This document shows, piece by piece, positions 18,052-26,753 of a stretch of 64,000 nucleotides of DNA. Source of the stretch: Vibrio nereis NBRC 15637 (GTDB taxonomy: Bacteria > Pseudomonadota > Gammaproteobacteria > Enterobacterales > Vibrionaceae); contig NZ_BCUD01000011.1 in NCBI RefSeq assembly GCF_001591105.1, forward strand, positions 1-64,000. Direction: 5' to 3'. Both the position numbers and the translations under genes were made by a program. The notes beneath the pieces were generated by a model. That model was not told where the DNA came from. It did not search any database and saw nothing but the letters and a program-made list of their open reading frames with translations. Position 1 is the first letter of the stretch; each line of letters opens with the position of its first letter.

Positions 18052-19179
18052 CTATCGTTTTTCGATTGGTACCCAATCTTGATGATCTGGTCCGGTGTAA
18101 TCCGCACTTGGGCGAATAATGCGGTTGTTCTCACGTTGCTCATAAACGTGGGCAGCCCAGCCTGTTAGGCGGCTCATCACGAAAATTGGTGTGAACAACT
18201 TAGTTGGAATATCCATAAAGTGATACGCCGATGCATGGAAGAAATCCGCGTTACAGAACAAGCCTTTCTCACGCTTCATTACCGCTTCAACACGATCTGA
18301 CACAGCGTAAAGGTGGGTATCACCCACCGCCTCAGACAGCTCTTTTGACCAACGTTTGATCAATGCGTTACGAGGATCGCTTTCACGGTAGATTGCATGA
18401 CCAAAGCCCATGATCTTGTCCTTGTTAGCCAGCATCTGCATGATGTTTTCTTCGGCTTCGTCCGGCGTCATCCAGTTCTCGATCATTTCCATTGCAGCTT
18501 CGTTTGCACCACCGTGCAGTGGGCCTCGCAGCGTACCGATCGCACCAGTAATACAAGAGTGAATGTCAGATAAAGTGGATGCACATACCCTTGCAGCAAA
18601 GGTAGATGCGTTGAATTCATGCTCTGCGTAAAGAATCAGTGAACAGTGCATGACTTTCTTATGCAGTTCGCTTGGCGCTTTATCGGTCAGCAGTTTTAGG
18701 AAGTAACCGCCGATGCAATCTTCAGATTGGTCTTCGGTGTTGATGCGCACGCCATCGTGGCTAAAGCGATACCAGTAACAAATGATCGCGGGGAAAAGAG
18801 CCAGCATGCGTTCCGTCGCATCTAATTGCTCAGAAAAATCCATTTCCTGCTCGAGGTTCCCTAGCACTGAACAACCCGTACGCATAACGTCCATTGGGTG
18901 TGCGCTGGCTGGAATTAGCTCAAGAGCTTCTTTCAACTCTTGAGGTAAACCACGCAAACTGACCAAGCGCGTTTTGTAAGAATCCAACTCTTGTTGATTT
19001 GGTAGATGCCCGCGTAGCAGTAGGTGTGCTACTTCTTCAAACTGAGCATTGTTTGCCAAGTCAGTAATATCGTAACCACGATACGTTAGACCCGTTCCCG
19101 TTTTTCCGACAGTACATAAAGCTGTGCTTCCAGCGCTTTGGCCGCGTAGACCTGCGCCACCTAATTCTTTAGTAGGCAT
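18052..19179 (-). CDS. prpC: 2-methylcitrate synthase PrpC
   Basis: PrpC condenses propionyl-CoA with oxaloacetate to 2-methylcitrate. The 375-residue protein is a short-form citrate synthase. The catalytic His residues lie in LHGGANEAAM and GFGHAIYRESDPRN, and the substrate-binding Arg/Asp region is VYEQRENNRIIRPSADYTG. The ATG at 19179 is preceded by AAAGGAG on the minus strand. Position between prpB and acnD identifies it as the methylcitrate enzyme rather than gltA. Confidence 0.95.
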   Translation of the reverse strand: MPTKELGGAGLRGQSAGSTALCTVGKTGTGLTYRGYDITDLANNAQFEEVAHLLLRGHLPNQQELDSYKTRLVSLRGLPQELKEALELIPASAHPMDVMRTGCSVLGNLEQEMDFSEQLDATERMLALFPAIICYWYRFSHDGVRINTEDQSEDCIGGYFLKLLTDKAPSELHKKVMHCSLILYAEHEFNASTFAARVCASTLSDIHSCITGAIGTLRGPLHGGANEAAMEMIENWMTPDEAEENIMQMLANKDKIMGFGHAIYRESDPRNALIKRWSKELSEAVGDTHLYAVSDRVEAVMKREKGLFCNADFFHASAYHFMDIPTKLFTPIFVMSRLTGWAAHVYEQRENNRIIRPSADYTGPDHQDWVPIEKR

Positions 19180-19313
19180 TTCGAACTCCTTTTCAGTCTG
19201 GCTGCTCCTTAAAGAGTCTATTTATTCACCAGACATCATTCACGTTATTGGATTTGATAAATTCCGATTATCTTCTCGTATTAACTTTCTTGGGCTTCCG
19301 TTTCTTTTTCCCG

Positions 19314-20210
19314 CTATTTCCCTTCGGAGAATAGCTGGTCAAGTTTGTCTTCGTAGTCGTGGTAATTCAGGTGTTGGTAGAGCTCTTTACGCGTTTGCAT
19401 TGAGTCTACTAGTGCTTCCTGGTTGCCTACTTCAAGCAGGTGTTTGTAAACCATTTCCGCCGCTTTGTTCATCGCGCGGAATGCACTCAATGGGTAAAGC
19501 ACCATGTCGACTTTAGATTTCGCCAGTTCTTCACAGCCATACAAAGGTGTTGCACCAAACTCGGTAATGTTGGCCAAAATAGGCACATGTTTACCTGTGG
19601 CTTGCTGTAGCGCCGTCGAGAACTGCTCATATTGATCTAGCTTGGTCATCGCCTCAGGGAAGATCATGTCTGCGCCTGCTTCAACACATGCAATCGCACG
19701 CTCAATCGCACTGTCGATACCTTCAACTGCCAGCGCATCGGTACGCGCCATAATCACGAAGCTCTCATCGTTACGGGCATCCACAGCCGCTTTGACGCGA
19801 TCAACCATTTCTTGCTGGCTGACAATCGCTTTATTTGGGCGGTGACCACAACGTTTTTGCGCCACTTGATCTTCCATATGAACTGCGGCAGCGCCCGCTT
19901 TTTCCATCGATTTGATCGTGCGAGCAATGTTGAACGCGCCACCAAAACCAGTATCAATGTCCACCAGCAACGGCAGATCACACGCGTTGGTGATGCGGTC
20001 AACGTCTACTAACACATCATTCAGTGTTGTGATGCCAAGGTCTGGCAAACCGTAAGAAGCATTCGCGATGCCGCCGCCCGATAGGTAAATCGCTTGGTGA
20101 CCTAAATTCTTTGCCATCATGGCGCAGTATGGGTTCACCGTACCGACAATTTGTAGTGGATCATTTTGCTCAATAGCGAGTCTGAACTTCGCCCCCGGAG
20201 ATAAACTCAT
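19314..20210 (-). CDS. prpB: 2-methylisocitrate lyase PrpB
   Basis: PrpB cleaves 2-methylisocitrate to pyruvate and succinate. The 298-residue protein belongs to the isocitrate lyase/PEP mutase superfamily. It has the metal-site region DIDTGFGG and the catalytic loop KRCGHRPNK, whose Cys-Gly-His core is the hallmark of this lyase. The ATG at 20210 lies 12 bases after the GntR gene ends, so the regulator and prpB are co-transcribed. The 134-base gap to prpC shows no clear structure. Confidence 0.95.
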   Translation of the reverse strand: MSLSPGAKFRLAIEQNDPLQIVGTVNPYCAMMAKNLGHQAIYLSGGGIANASYGLPDLGITTLNDVLVDVDRITNACDLPLLVDIDTGFGGAFNIARTIKSMEKAGAAAVHMEDQVAQKRCGHRPNKAIVSQQEMVDRVKAAVDARNDESFVIMARTDALAVEGIDSAIERAIACVEAGADMIFPEAMTKLDQYEQFSTALQQATGKHVPILANITEFGATPLYGCEELAKSKVDMVLYPLSAFRAMNKAAEMVYKHLLEVGNQEALVDSMQTRKELYQHLNYHDYEDKLDQLFSEGK

Positions 20211-20222
20211 GACACTTTCCTT

Positions 20223-20927
20223 CTAGTCATTTTCAGCAAACAAGATTTGTTGTTCTATTAATAAGCGACTGCCTGAAATGTGGCGTCTCATCAGCATTTC
20301 GGCCAATTCCTCATCTCGGTTTTCGATCGCTTGTAGAATAAATTTGTGTTCGTTTAGCGCCTCTTTTGGTCTCGATTGAGAACGTGGAGACTGATAACGA
20401 TACATACGCAGCAGGTGATAAAGCTCGTTGCACAACAGCGAAATTAGCTTGCTGTTACGGCTGGCTTTAATAATGCGATAGTGAAAGTCAAAATCGCCGT
20501 GTTGATGGAAGTAAGACGAACCTTCAACTTCTTCAATGTGGTTTGAATGTGTCGACAATAGTCTTTTCAGCCCTGCCAACTCGTCTTCCGTAATGTGTCG
20601 GGCTGCCAGCCTCGCCGCCATGCCCTCTAGCGCTTCACGAACGGCATAAAGCTCGATCAATTTTTCTGGAGAAAAGGTAATCACACGCGCACCCACATGA
20701 GGAATACGTTCAATTAAGCTTAATCCCTCTAAACGCATGATTGCCTCACGCAATGGGCCACGGCTTACCTGGTAACGCTTTGCTAGCTCTGGCTCGGAGA
20801 TCTTGCTACCTGGTGCAATTTCCCCACTGACTATCGCTTCCACCAAAGACTCGGTGAGCGTCTCTGATTTTGTGTTCTCTTTATCAGCGCCAACCGCTTT
20901 AAGAGGAGTTTTAAGCTCTACATTCAT
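20223..20927 (-). CDS. GntR-family (FCD subfamily) regulator of the prp operon
   Basis: A 234-residue regulator with an N-terminal winged helix-turn-helix (about 25-90; YQVSRGPLREAIMRLEG) and a C-terminal FCD ligand-binding domain. The FCD domain has metal-site-type residues in REALEGMAARLAARH and in HGDFDFHYRII. It heads the prp operon, so it probably senses a propionate-derived acid such as 2-methylcitrate and represses its own operon; that is inference from position and family. Two TGTCGACA palindromes lie 75-100 bp upstream. A third copy occurs within the gene at 20550-20557. Confidence 0.9.
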   Translation of the reverse strand: MNVELKTPLKAVGADKENTKSETLTESLVEAIVSGEIAPGSKISEPELAKRYQVSRGPLREAIMRLEGLSLIERIPHVGARVITFSPEKLIELYAVREALEGMAARLAARHITEDELAGLKRLLSTHSNHIEEVEGSSYFHQHGDFDFHYRIIKASRNSKLISLLCNELYHLLRMYRYQSPRSQSRPKEALNEHKFILQAIENRDEELAEMLMRRHISGSRLLIEQQILFAEND

Positions 20928-21332
20928 TTAAAGGCACTCGCTCTATAACACCTTACGGTGTCTACAATCTCATAACTTATGATTTAAAATAGACCATTAA
21001 ATTGTCGACAATCAAGAGAAGTGTCGACAATTTAGACTAAGGTATAAGACATTAGTCGCGTAAAGATACATAGATCACACTCGATGCTTAAAGAAATGAA
21101 ACTTTGCGCGCTGAACACCATTTAAGCTAATCGCTCACGCAATAGTTAAACCATGATTAATCAAACTGTTGAATACGTGACTGCCTGCCAAACGAAGATG
21201 TAACCAGTAAACCACACACTTATACCTAAATTGACATGGCTTCCTAATCTGAAAACCACCGTTAATTTAACATTTTATTAACCTTGTTTATCAGCAACCA
21301 TTGTGTCGCTTATTTAATACAAGGAGTCACAC
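20928..21332. promoter_or_regulatory. Divergent control region between the prp operon and the M28 peptidase gene
   Basis: This 405-bp stretch has no gene I can support. Its left third holds the paired TGTCGACA operator and so should hold the prp promoter. Its right end is AT-rich (21250-21320) with AAGGAG at 21321-21326 serving the peptidase ATG at 21333. The middle, 21050-21240, shows nothing recognisable. Confidence 0.55.
21001..21032. promoter_or_regulatory. Paired palindromic operator (two TGTCGACA cores), probable GntR site
   Basis: ATTGTCGACAAT at 21001-21012 is a perfect 12-bp palindrome. A second copy, with core TGTCGACA at 21022-21029, follows with centres 19 bp apart, about two helical turns. 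Short palindromes of this kind are typical for FadR/FCD-type GntR proteins, and the regulator gene begins 74 bp away. That the GntR protein binds here is inference. Confidence 0.8.
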
Positions 21333-23119
21333 ATGCAAGTAAGCATCACAACTACAAAAACATTTCTCGCTAGCGTCATTAGTGCAACCCTATTATCTGG
21401 GTGCTACTGGGATGATCCCGACAAAGCAGCGAAGCACGTCAGTAATAAAATTGACCGCAAAGCGGTAGTCGAACACCTCGTTGAGTTAGAAGGCAGAGCC
21501 TCTAAAACCACCGATGGCAGTTCAGTTACCCGCGCCGCCGGTAGCGATGGATACCAATATTCGGTTGACTACATTGTTGAAACCATGGAAGACAATGGCT
21601 ATGAAGTCGAAATCCAAGAGTTTGATTTCCGCGCATGGGAAGAGCTAGCAGGCACAGCACTGAATGTGAGTGGTGTCGATCTGGTGAGCGTGCGCTCCTC
21701 AGTTGAAGGGCAAGAACCCGACTTCGCCGCAATGTCCTACTCTGGTGGCTCGGCAGGCCAAATCAATGCACCTGCGGTATTTGTGACTCCAGATTTTCGC
21801 TTCGACACGCCAGACTATGACAGCACCGATGGCTGTGAAGCAAGCGACTTTGACGGCAAAAGCATAGAAGGTAATGTCGCCATAATCCAGCGTGGCGGAT
21901 GTAGCTTCAATGACAAAGTGGTCAACGCACAAAACGCTGGGGCTGTTGGTGTCATTATCTTTAACCAAGGCAATGCAGAAGGACGCACCGCAGTCGTAAA
22001 CGGCACACTGGGCAGTGACAGTACGGCGACCATTCCGGCCTTCGGCGCTCGCTTCGCATTAGGTCAACAGTGGCATGAAACAAGCCAAACGGCTGAGCTG
22101 CCCGTGGTGCTCAATATCAATGTTCAAGATGACGTTGTTTTGACTCAAAACGTACTCGCAGAAACCAAAGGCGGGGACGAAGACCAAGTCATCATGCTGG
22201 GTGCTCACTTAGACTCTGTCCCTGAAGGCCCAGGTATCAACGATAACGGCTCAGGTACCGCTGGTTTACTTGAATACGCGGTGACGCTGGCCGATCTGCG
22301 TGCTCCAGTGAAGAACAAAGTGCGCTTCGCTTGGTGGGCAGCAGAAGAAGCGGGGTTAGTCGGCTCGGAATACTACACCAACGAGCTATTGGCCCACTTT
22401 ATGACCAAGCACAGCAAGAAATTATGGCGCAGTTCGAGCTCAGTGATCCAAGCCAACTTTCACCAGCACAGCTTGATCTTGTTGAACAGCGTTACAATGA
22501 ACTGAACAAAGTTAAGCTATACCTAAACTTCGATATGATCGCTTCACCAAACTATGTATTTGGCGTTATGGATGGCGATTTATCTGATACCAAAGATAGC
22601 CCAGACAACGCGTATACCGGAGACTTTAAACCACCTTACGGTACGTCTCACATTGAATCCAAGTTCAATGATTTCTTTAGTAAGGAAAAAGAAGCGACTG
22701 TTCCGCAAGCACTGTCAAAACGTTCTGACTATGCAGGATTCGCTGACTGGGGTGTCGCATTCGGTGGCCTATTCACAGGCGCGGAAAAAGCAAAATCAGC
22801 TGAAGAAGCGGATTTATTTGGCGGTGATACGGGTGTGGCATACGACGTTTGTTACCACCAAGCATGTGATGACCTCAACAACGTCAGCCAAACGGCGCTT
22901 TACGTGAATACACAGTCACTTGCCTATGTCACAACATACTACGCATTCAGTGATCCTGTTTTCCCAGAACAACAAGCTGAGCCTGCGCCTATGGTGCGTA
23001 CCTTCGGCGTTGACGCAGAACCAACAGAAAAACTGCGCATTGGTGAAAAACTTAAAGCCGCTGACAGTGTGTCTGATCACGACCACTTCCATGGTGACTT
23101 TGACCAAGACCGCGAATAG
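21333..23119 (+). pseudogene. M28-family aminopeptidase lipoprotein with PA domain, broken by a one-base frameshift
   Basis: Two overlapping frames together encode one zinc aminopeptidase. The first has a lipoprotein signal (LLSGC, Cys at about residue 24), a protease-associated domain (about 130-250; CSFNDKVVNAQNAGAVGVII) and the start of the M28 core: GAHLDSVPEGPGINDNGSG and AAEEAGLVGSEYYTNELL. The second frame continues with LYDQAQQEIMAQFE, NFDMIASPNY and the last metal ligand region YHQACDDLNN. Restoring one C in the CCC run at 22393-22395 would give NELLAPLYDQAQQ and a single frame of about 595 codons. All five metal-ligand motifs survive, so the lesion is recent or a sequencing error. 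AAGGAG precedes the ATG at 21333. Confidence 0.85.
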
Positions 23120-23141
23120 CGAGATTCGGGTTGCCAACTTC

Positions 23142-23171
23142 AAAGCCGCACGGTTCAGTGCGGCTTTTTAT
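23142..23171 (+). terminator. Intrinsic terminator after the M28 peptidase gene
   Basis: AAAGCCGCAC (23142-23151) pairs with GTGCGGCTTT (23158-23167) around GGTTCA, followed by TTTTA. Confidence 0.88.
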
Positions 23172-23377
23172 TGCCCACGACTCTATCCGTGAACTTTATG
23201 AACAAAACCGTCGTAATGACCAATATTGTTTTTATCAACGCATTGCAGACACAGATTTAACACTCCATTAACCTTCATCCTATCTGTTAACAAACATCCC
23301 TCACACTCGACAGATAAATAGATAACGATAAGCGAGTTTCCAACGAGAAACGCGCACCTACATAAGGAACGTGAATC

Positions 23378-24349
23378 ATGATGAAGGTACTAAAACCAAC
23401 TTTGGCAGCATCCGTTATTGCAGCAACATTTTCATTCAGTGCTTTTGCAGCCGATCTCGACAAAATCCACTTTCTGATCCCTGGCGGCGCTGGTGGTGGT
23501 TGGGATATGACCGCGCGTGGGACGGGTGATGTTTTGGTTAAATCCGACATTGTCGACAATGTGTCTTTCCAAAACCTATCTGGTGGCGGCGGCGGTAAAG
23601 CCATTGCACACCTAATTGAAACCGCTGAGCGTCAAGAAGACACGCTAATGGTGAACTCAACGCCAATCGTGGTTCGCTCACTGACAGGTATCTTCCCACA
23701 ATCTTTCCGCGACTTAACCCCGGTTGCCGCAACCATTGCTGACTACGGCGCAATCGTGACGTCTGCAGATTCTAAGTACAACACTTGGGAAGACGTAGTG
23801 AAAGAGTTTGAATCGAACCCTCGTAAAGTCAAAATCGCGGGCGGCTCTGCGCGCGGTAGTATGGACCACCTAGTGGTTGCGGCAGCATTTAAAGGCGAAG
23901 GTTTCGATGCTAAAAAAGTCCGTTACATCGCTTACGATGCGGGCGGTAAAGCCATGGCAGCACTGCTTTCCGGTGAGACTCAACTCCTATCGACTGGTTT
24001 AGGTGAAGTGCTAGAGATGTCAAAGTCTGGCCAAGTGAAAGTACTAGCCGTCACCGCACCTAAACGTCTGGAGGCTGCACCAAACATCCCGACTCTGACT
24101 GAATATGGCAATGAAACCGTCTTTGCGAACTGGCGTGGTTTCTTTGCCGCTCCAGGCACTAGCCAAGCAAAAATCAACGAGTGGAACAGCGCTCTGACGA
24201 AAATGTACAAAACGGACGAGTGGCAAGTGGTTCGTGACCGCAACGGTTGGATCGACAACTACAAAGCAGACAAAGACTTTTACGCGTTCCTTGAAGATCA
24301 AGAGAAGCAGATGGGTGACCTAATGCGAGAACTTGGCTTCCTGAAGTAA
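23378..24349 (+). CDS. tctC: Tripartite tricarboxylate transporter substrate-binding protein (TctC family)
   Basis: The periplasmic solute receptor of a TTT-family importer. The 323-residue protein has a signal peptide (about 1-24, ending AFA-A) and a Bug/TctC fold with FLIPGGAGGGWDMTAR near the N-terminus and DAGGKAMAALLSGETQ in the second lobe. The ATG at 23378 follows AAGGA by about ten bases. It is followed by tctB and tctA, with a hairpin in the 198-base gap that may set the receptor's higher expression. Adjacency to the prp cluster makes citrate, methylcitrate or another tricarboxylate a plausible ligand (inference). The palindrome ATTGTCGACAAT occurs inside it at 23549-23560. Confidence 0.9.
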   Translation: MMKVLKPTLAASVIAATFSFSAFAADLDKIHFLIPGGAGGGWDMTARGTGDVLVKSDIVDNVSFQNLSGGGGGKAIAHLIETAERQEDTLMVNSTPIVVRSLTGIFPQSFRDLTPVAATIADYGAIVTSADSKYNTWEDVVKEFESNPRKVKIAGGSARGSMDHLVVAAAFKGEGFDAKKVRYIAYDAGGKAMAALLSGETQLLSTGLGEVLEMSKSGQVKVLAVTAPKRLEAAPNIPTLTEYGNETVFANWRGFFAAPGTSQAKINEWNSALTKMYKTDEWQVVRDRNGWIDNYKADKDFYAFLEDQEKQMGDLMRELGFLK

Positions 24350-24359
24350 CCCAGTAAAC

Positions 24360-24386
24360 ATGGGCAGGCGCTGTCTGCCCATACCT
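24360..24386 (+). promoter_or_regulatory. Intercistronic hairpin between tctC and tctB (possible partial terminator)
   Basis: ATGGGCAG (24360-24367) pairs with CTGCCCAT (24375-24382), followed by ACCTTTTC. The T-run is short, so read-through into tctB is likely. Such elements often raise binding-protein mRNA relative to the membrane subunits. Confidence 0.65.
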
Positions 24387-24547
24387 TTTCGCCGCGTACG
24401 AGATATCACTTCAATCTCCTTGTTTATGGCTTTAAATAAACATCCTAGCCCTTTTGACTAGCAGCAAATTGGCTAACTTCATTGATGAAACATGCTCATT
24501 AATCCTTGTACGTGGCTTTTTCTTCCTTTCAGCAAATGGAGTTGGAT

Positions 24548-25069
24548 ATGTCAGACTTGCCAACGAACTCTTTCAATAAAGGAAACTTTTTTACTAAAGA
24601 GTACCTCCTGTGCCGTGATCGTGTTGGTGCGATGATATTTCTGATCGTCTGCCTATGTTACGGCTACCAAACAACACAAATCCCTTTATTTCCAGGTGAC
24701 GAATACGAACCGTTTACGGCGCGAACCTTACCGACCTTGCTGACCTTTATCGGAATTGGTTTAGCCCTTATGTTACTTGTGACTGGCAAACCAGATAAAC
24801 AAAGCGGCGCAGTTATGGACTTTAACTGGAAACTACTAAGTGGTTTCTTAGTTTTGATGGCGTTGTACGGCTTAGGCCTTACGTATCTCGGGTTTGTTCT
24901 GGCCACTGGCTTCTTCTTGCTGGCAGGTTTCTACATTCTTGGCGAACGACGTAAAAACGTTCTTTTTGGCGCATCTTTCCCGTTTGTTATCGCATTCTAT
25001 CTGCTGTTAACTCAGGGACTCGATATCTATCTTGAGCCGGGCATCATTTTCACTATGTGGTCGAACTAA
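24548..25069 (+). CDS. tctB: Tripartite tricarboxylate transporter small membrane subunit (TctB family)
   Basis: A 173-residue membrane protein with four predicted helices (starting at VGAMIFLIVCLCYGY, then TLLTFIGIGLALMLL, LLSGFLVLMALYGLG and PFVIAFYLLLTQ). It matches the small subunit of TTT importers in size and topology. I chose the ATG at 24548 (MSDLPTNSF), six bases after GGAG; a longer frame begins at 24506 without support. It ends 15 bases before tctA. Confidence 0.88.
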   Translation: MSDLPTNSFNKGNFFTKEYLLCRDRVGAMIFLIVCLCYGYQTTQIPLFPGDEYEPFTARTLPTLLTFIGIGLALMLLVTGKPDKQSGAVMDFNWKLLSGFLVLMALYGLGLTYLGFVLATGFFLLAGFYILGERRKNVLFGASFPFVIAFYLLLTQGLDIYLEPGIIFTMWSN

Positions 25070-25084
25070 GGTAAGGAACACAAT

Positions 25085-26611
25085 ATGTTAGATGGAATCT
25101 TACAAGGTCTTTCGACCGCAGTAATGCCAATGAACATTATGATGGTGATCGTTGGCTGTTTCGTGGGTACCTTTATCGGTATGCTTCCGGGTCTTGGCCC
25201 TATCTCAGCTATCGCGTTGATGATCCCAATCACTTATGGATTAGACCCTTCTTCCGGTTTAATCCTGATGGCGGGTGTGTACTATGGCGCGGTATTCGGT
25301 GGCTCTACGTCATCAATCTTAATTAATGCTCCGGGTTGTTCATCAACGGTGGTTACCGCGTTTGACGGCTACCCAATGGCACAAAAAGGTCAGGCTGGTA
25401 AAGCGCTGGCACTTGCAGCCTACTCTTCATTTACTGGTGGTACTCTTTCGGCAATCATGTTGCTTGTTGCCGCTCCAGCATTGGCGAGTGTATCACTCAG
25501 CTTCCAGTCTTCAGACTACTTTGCACTGATGCTACTTGGTCTTTCTGCTGTGGCGGCGTTTGCGGGCAAAGGTCAGGTAATTAAAGCGTGGATGATGACG
25601 ATCCTTGGTTTGATGCTTTCGACTGTGGGTATCGATAAAGGCGTCGGCGTTGAGCGCTTCACCTTTGGTATGACAGATTTGATGGATGGCTTTAGCTTCT
25701 TGTTACTTGCGATGGCAACCTTTGCTCTCGGCGAAACCCTAATGGGCATTTTAAAGCCAGAGAAAGATACCAGCGCCGAAGAGCAGAACAAAATGAGCAA
25801 CATCGGCAGCATGAAAGTCACCAAAGAAGAAATCAAAGATGTCGCCCCTGTTTCTATTCGTTCTTCTATCTTAGGTTTCTTTACAGGCGTACTTCCAGGT
25901 GCGGGTGCAACGATTGCTGCATTCCTAAGCTACGGTATGGAGCGTAACCTAGCGCCAAAAGGCAAAAAAGAAGAGTTTGGTAAAGGCAGCATTCGTGGCT
26001 TGGTCGCACCAGAGTCAGCGAACAACGCAGCATCAAGTGGTTCATTCGTACCGCTTTTAACGCTGGGCATTCCGGGCTCAGGTACCACAGCAATCATGCT
26101 GGGTGCACTTATCGCTTACGGTATTCAGCCAGGTCCACGTCTGTTCGTTGAGCATCCGGACGTGTTCTGGTCGGTTATTATCTCTATGTACTTTGGTAAC
26201 ATCGTACTGGTGATTTTGAACCTGCCGCTTATCCCTTATATCTCTAAGCTGCTGGCAGTACCAAGAACCGTACTACTTCCGATGATTCTGTTCTTCTCCA
26301 TCACTGGGGTGTACCTGGTTTCTTTCAACACTATGGATGTCTTTATTATGCTGTTGATTGCGATGGGTGCGATTGCGCTAAGGTTAGCCAACTTCCCTCT
26401 CGCGCCGCTGCTACTCGGCTTTATCCTTGGTGGATTGATGGAAGAGAACTTACGCCGTGCATTAATGATCAGCGATGGTGAGTTGAGCTTCTTGTGGGAA
26501 CGACCAATTACCATGACATTTACCATCTTAGCGGTGATGGTTCTGGCAAGCCCAATTCTGGTTAAGCTAGTGCAAAAGTTAAAACCGACACCCGCCAAAG
26601 TTGAACAATAA
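25085..26611 (+). CDS. tctA: Tripartite tricarboxylate transporter large membrane subunit (TctA family)
   Basis: A 508-residue polytopic protein with about twelve helices. TctA signature stretches are clear: FIGMLPGLGPISAIALMIP near residue 30, YGAVFGGSTSSILINAPG, and LGIPGSGTTAIMLGALIAYG near residue 325. It is the transport subunit that works with TctB and the TctC receptor, using an ion gradient. The ATG at 25085 follows AAGGA in the short gap after tctB. A strong terminator closes the operon. Confidence 0.93.
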   Translation: MLDGILQGLSTAVMPMNIMMVIVGCFVGTFIGMLPGLGPISAIALMIPITYGLDPSSGLILMAGVYYGAVFGGSTSSILINAPGCSSTVVTAFDGYPMAQKGQAGKALALAAYSSFTGGTLSAIMLLVAAPALASVSLSFQSSDYFALMLLGLSAVAAFAGKGQVIKAWMMTILGLMLSTVGIDKGVGVERFTFGMTDLMDGFSFLLLAMATFALGETLMGILKPEKDTSAEEQNKMSNIGSMKVTKEEIKDVAPVSIRSSILGFFTGVLPGAGATIAAFLSYGMERNLAPKGKKEEFGKGSIRGLVAPESANNAASSGSFVPLLTLGIPGSGTTAIMLGALIAYGIQPGPRLFVEHPDVFWSVIISMYFGNIVLVILNLPLIPYISKLLAVPRTVLLPMILFFSITGVYLVSFNTMDVFIMLLIAMGAIALRLANFPLAPLLLGFILGGLMEENLRRALMISDGELSFLWERPITMTFTILAVMVLASPILVKLVQKLKPTPAKVEQ

Positions 26612-26629
26612 TATAGAATAGAGTACGTT

Positions 26630-26654
26630 AAGGGGCATATCGCCCCTTTTTTTT
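26630..26654 (+). terminator. Intrinsic terminator of the tctCBA operon
   Basis: AAGGGGC (26630-26636) pairs with GCCCCTT (26642-26648) around ATATC, followed by a run of eight T. Confidence 0.92.
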
Positions 26655-26753
26655 CGTTTCTACTTTTTGTTTTTGATGTTAGTTGCGTCGCATCATTGCC
26701 CCAAAACTTAATGGAGCATATACTCTATTTTTTCACAATTAGAGAACATCACC

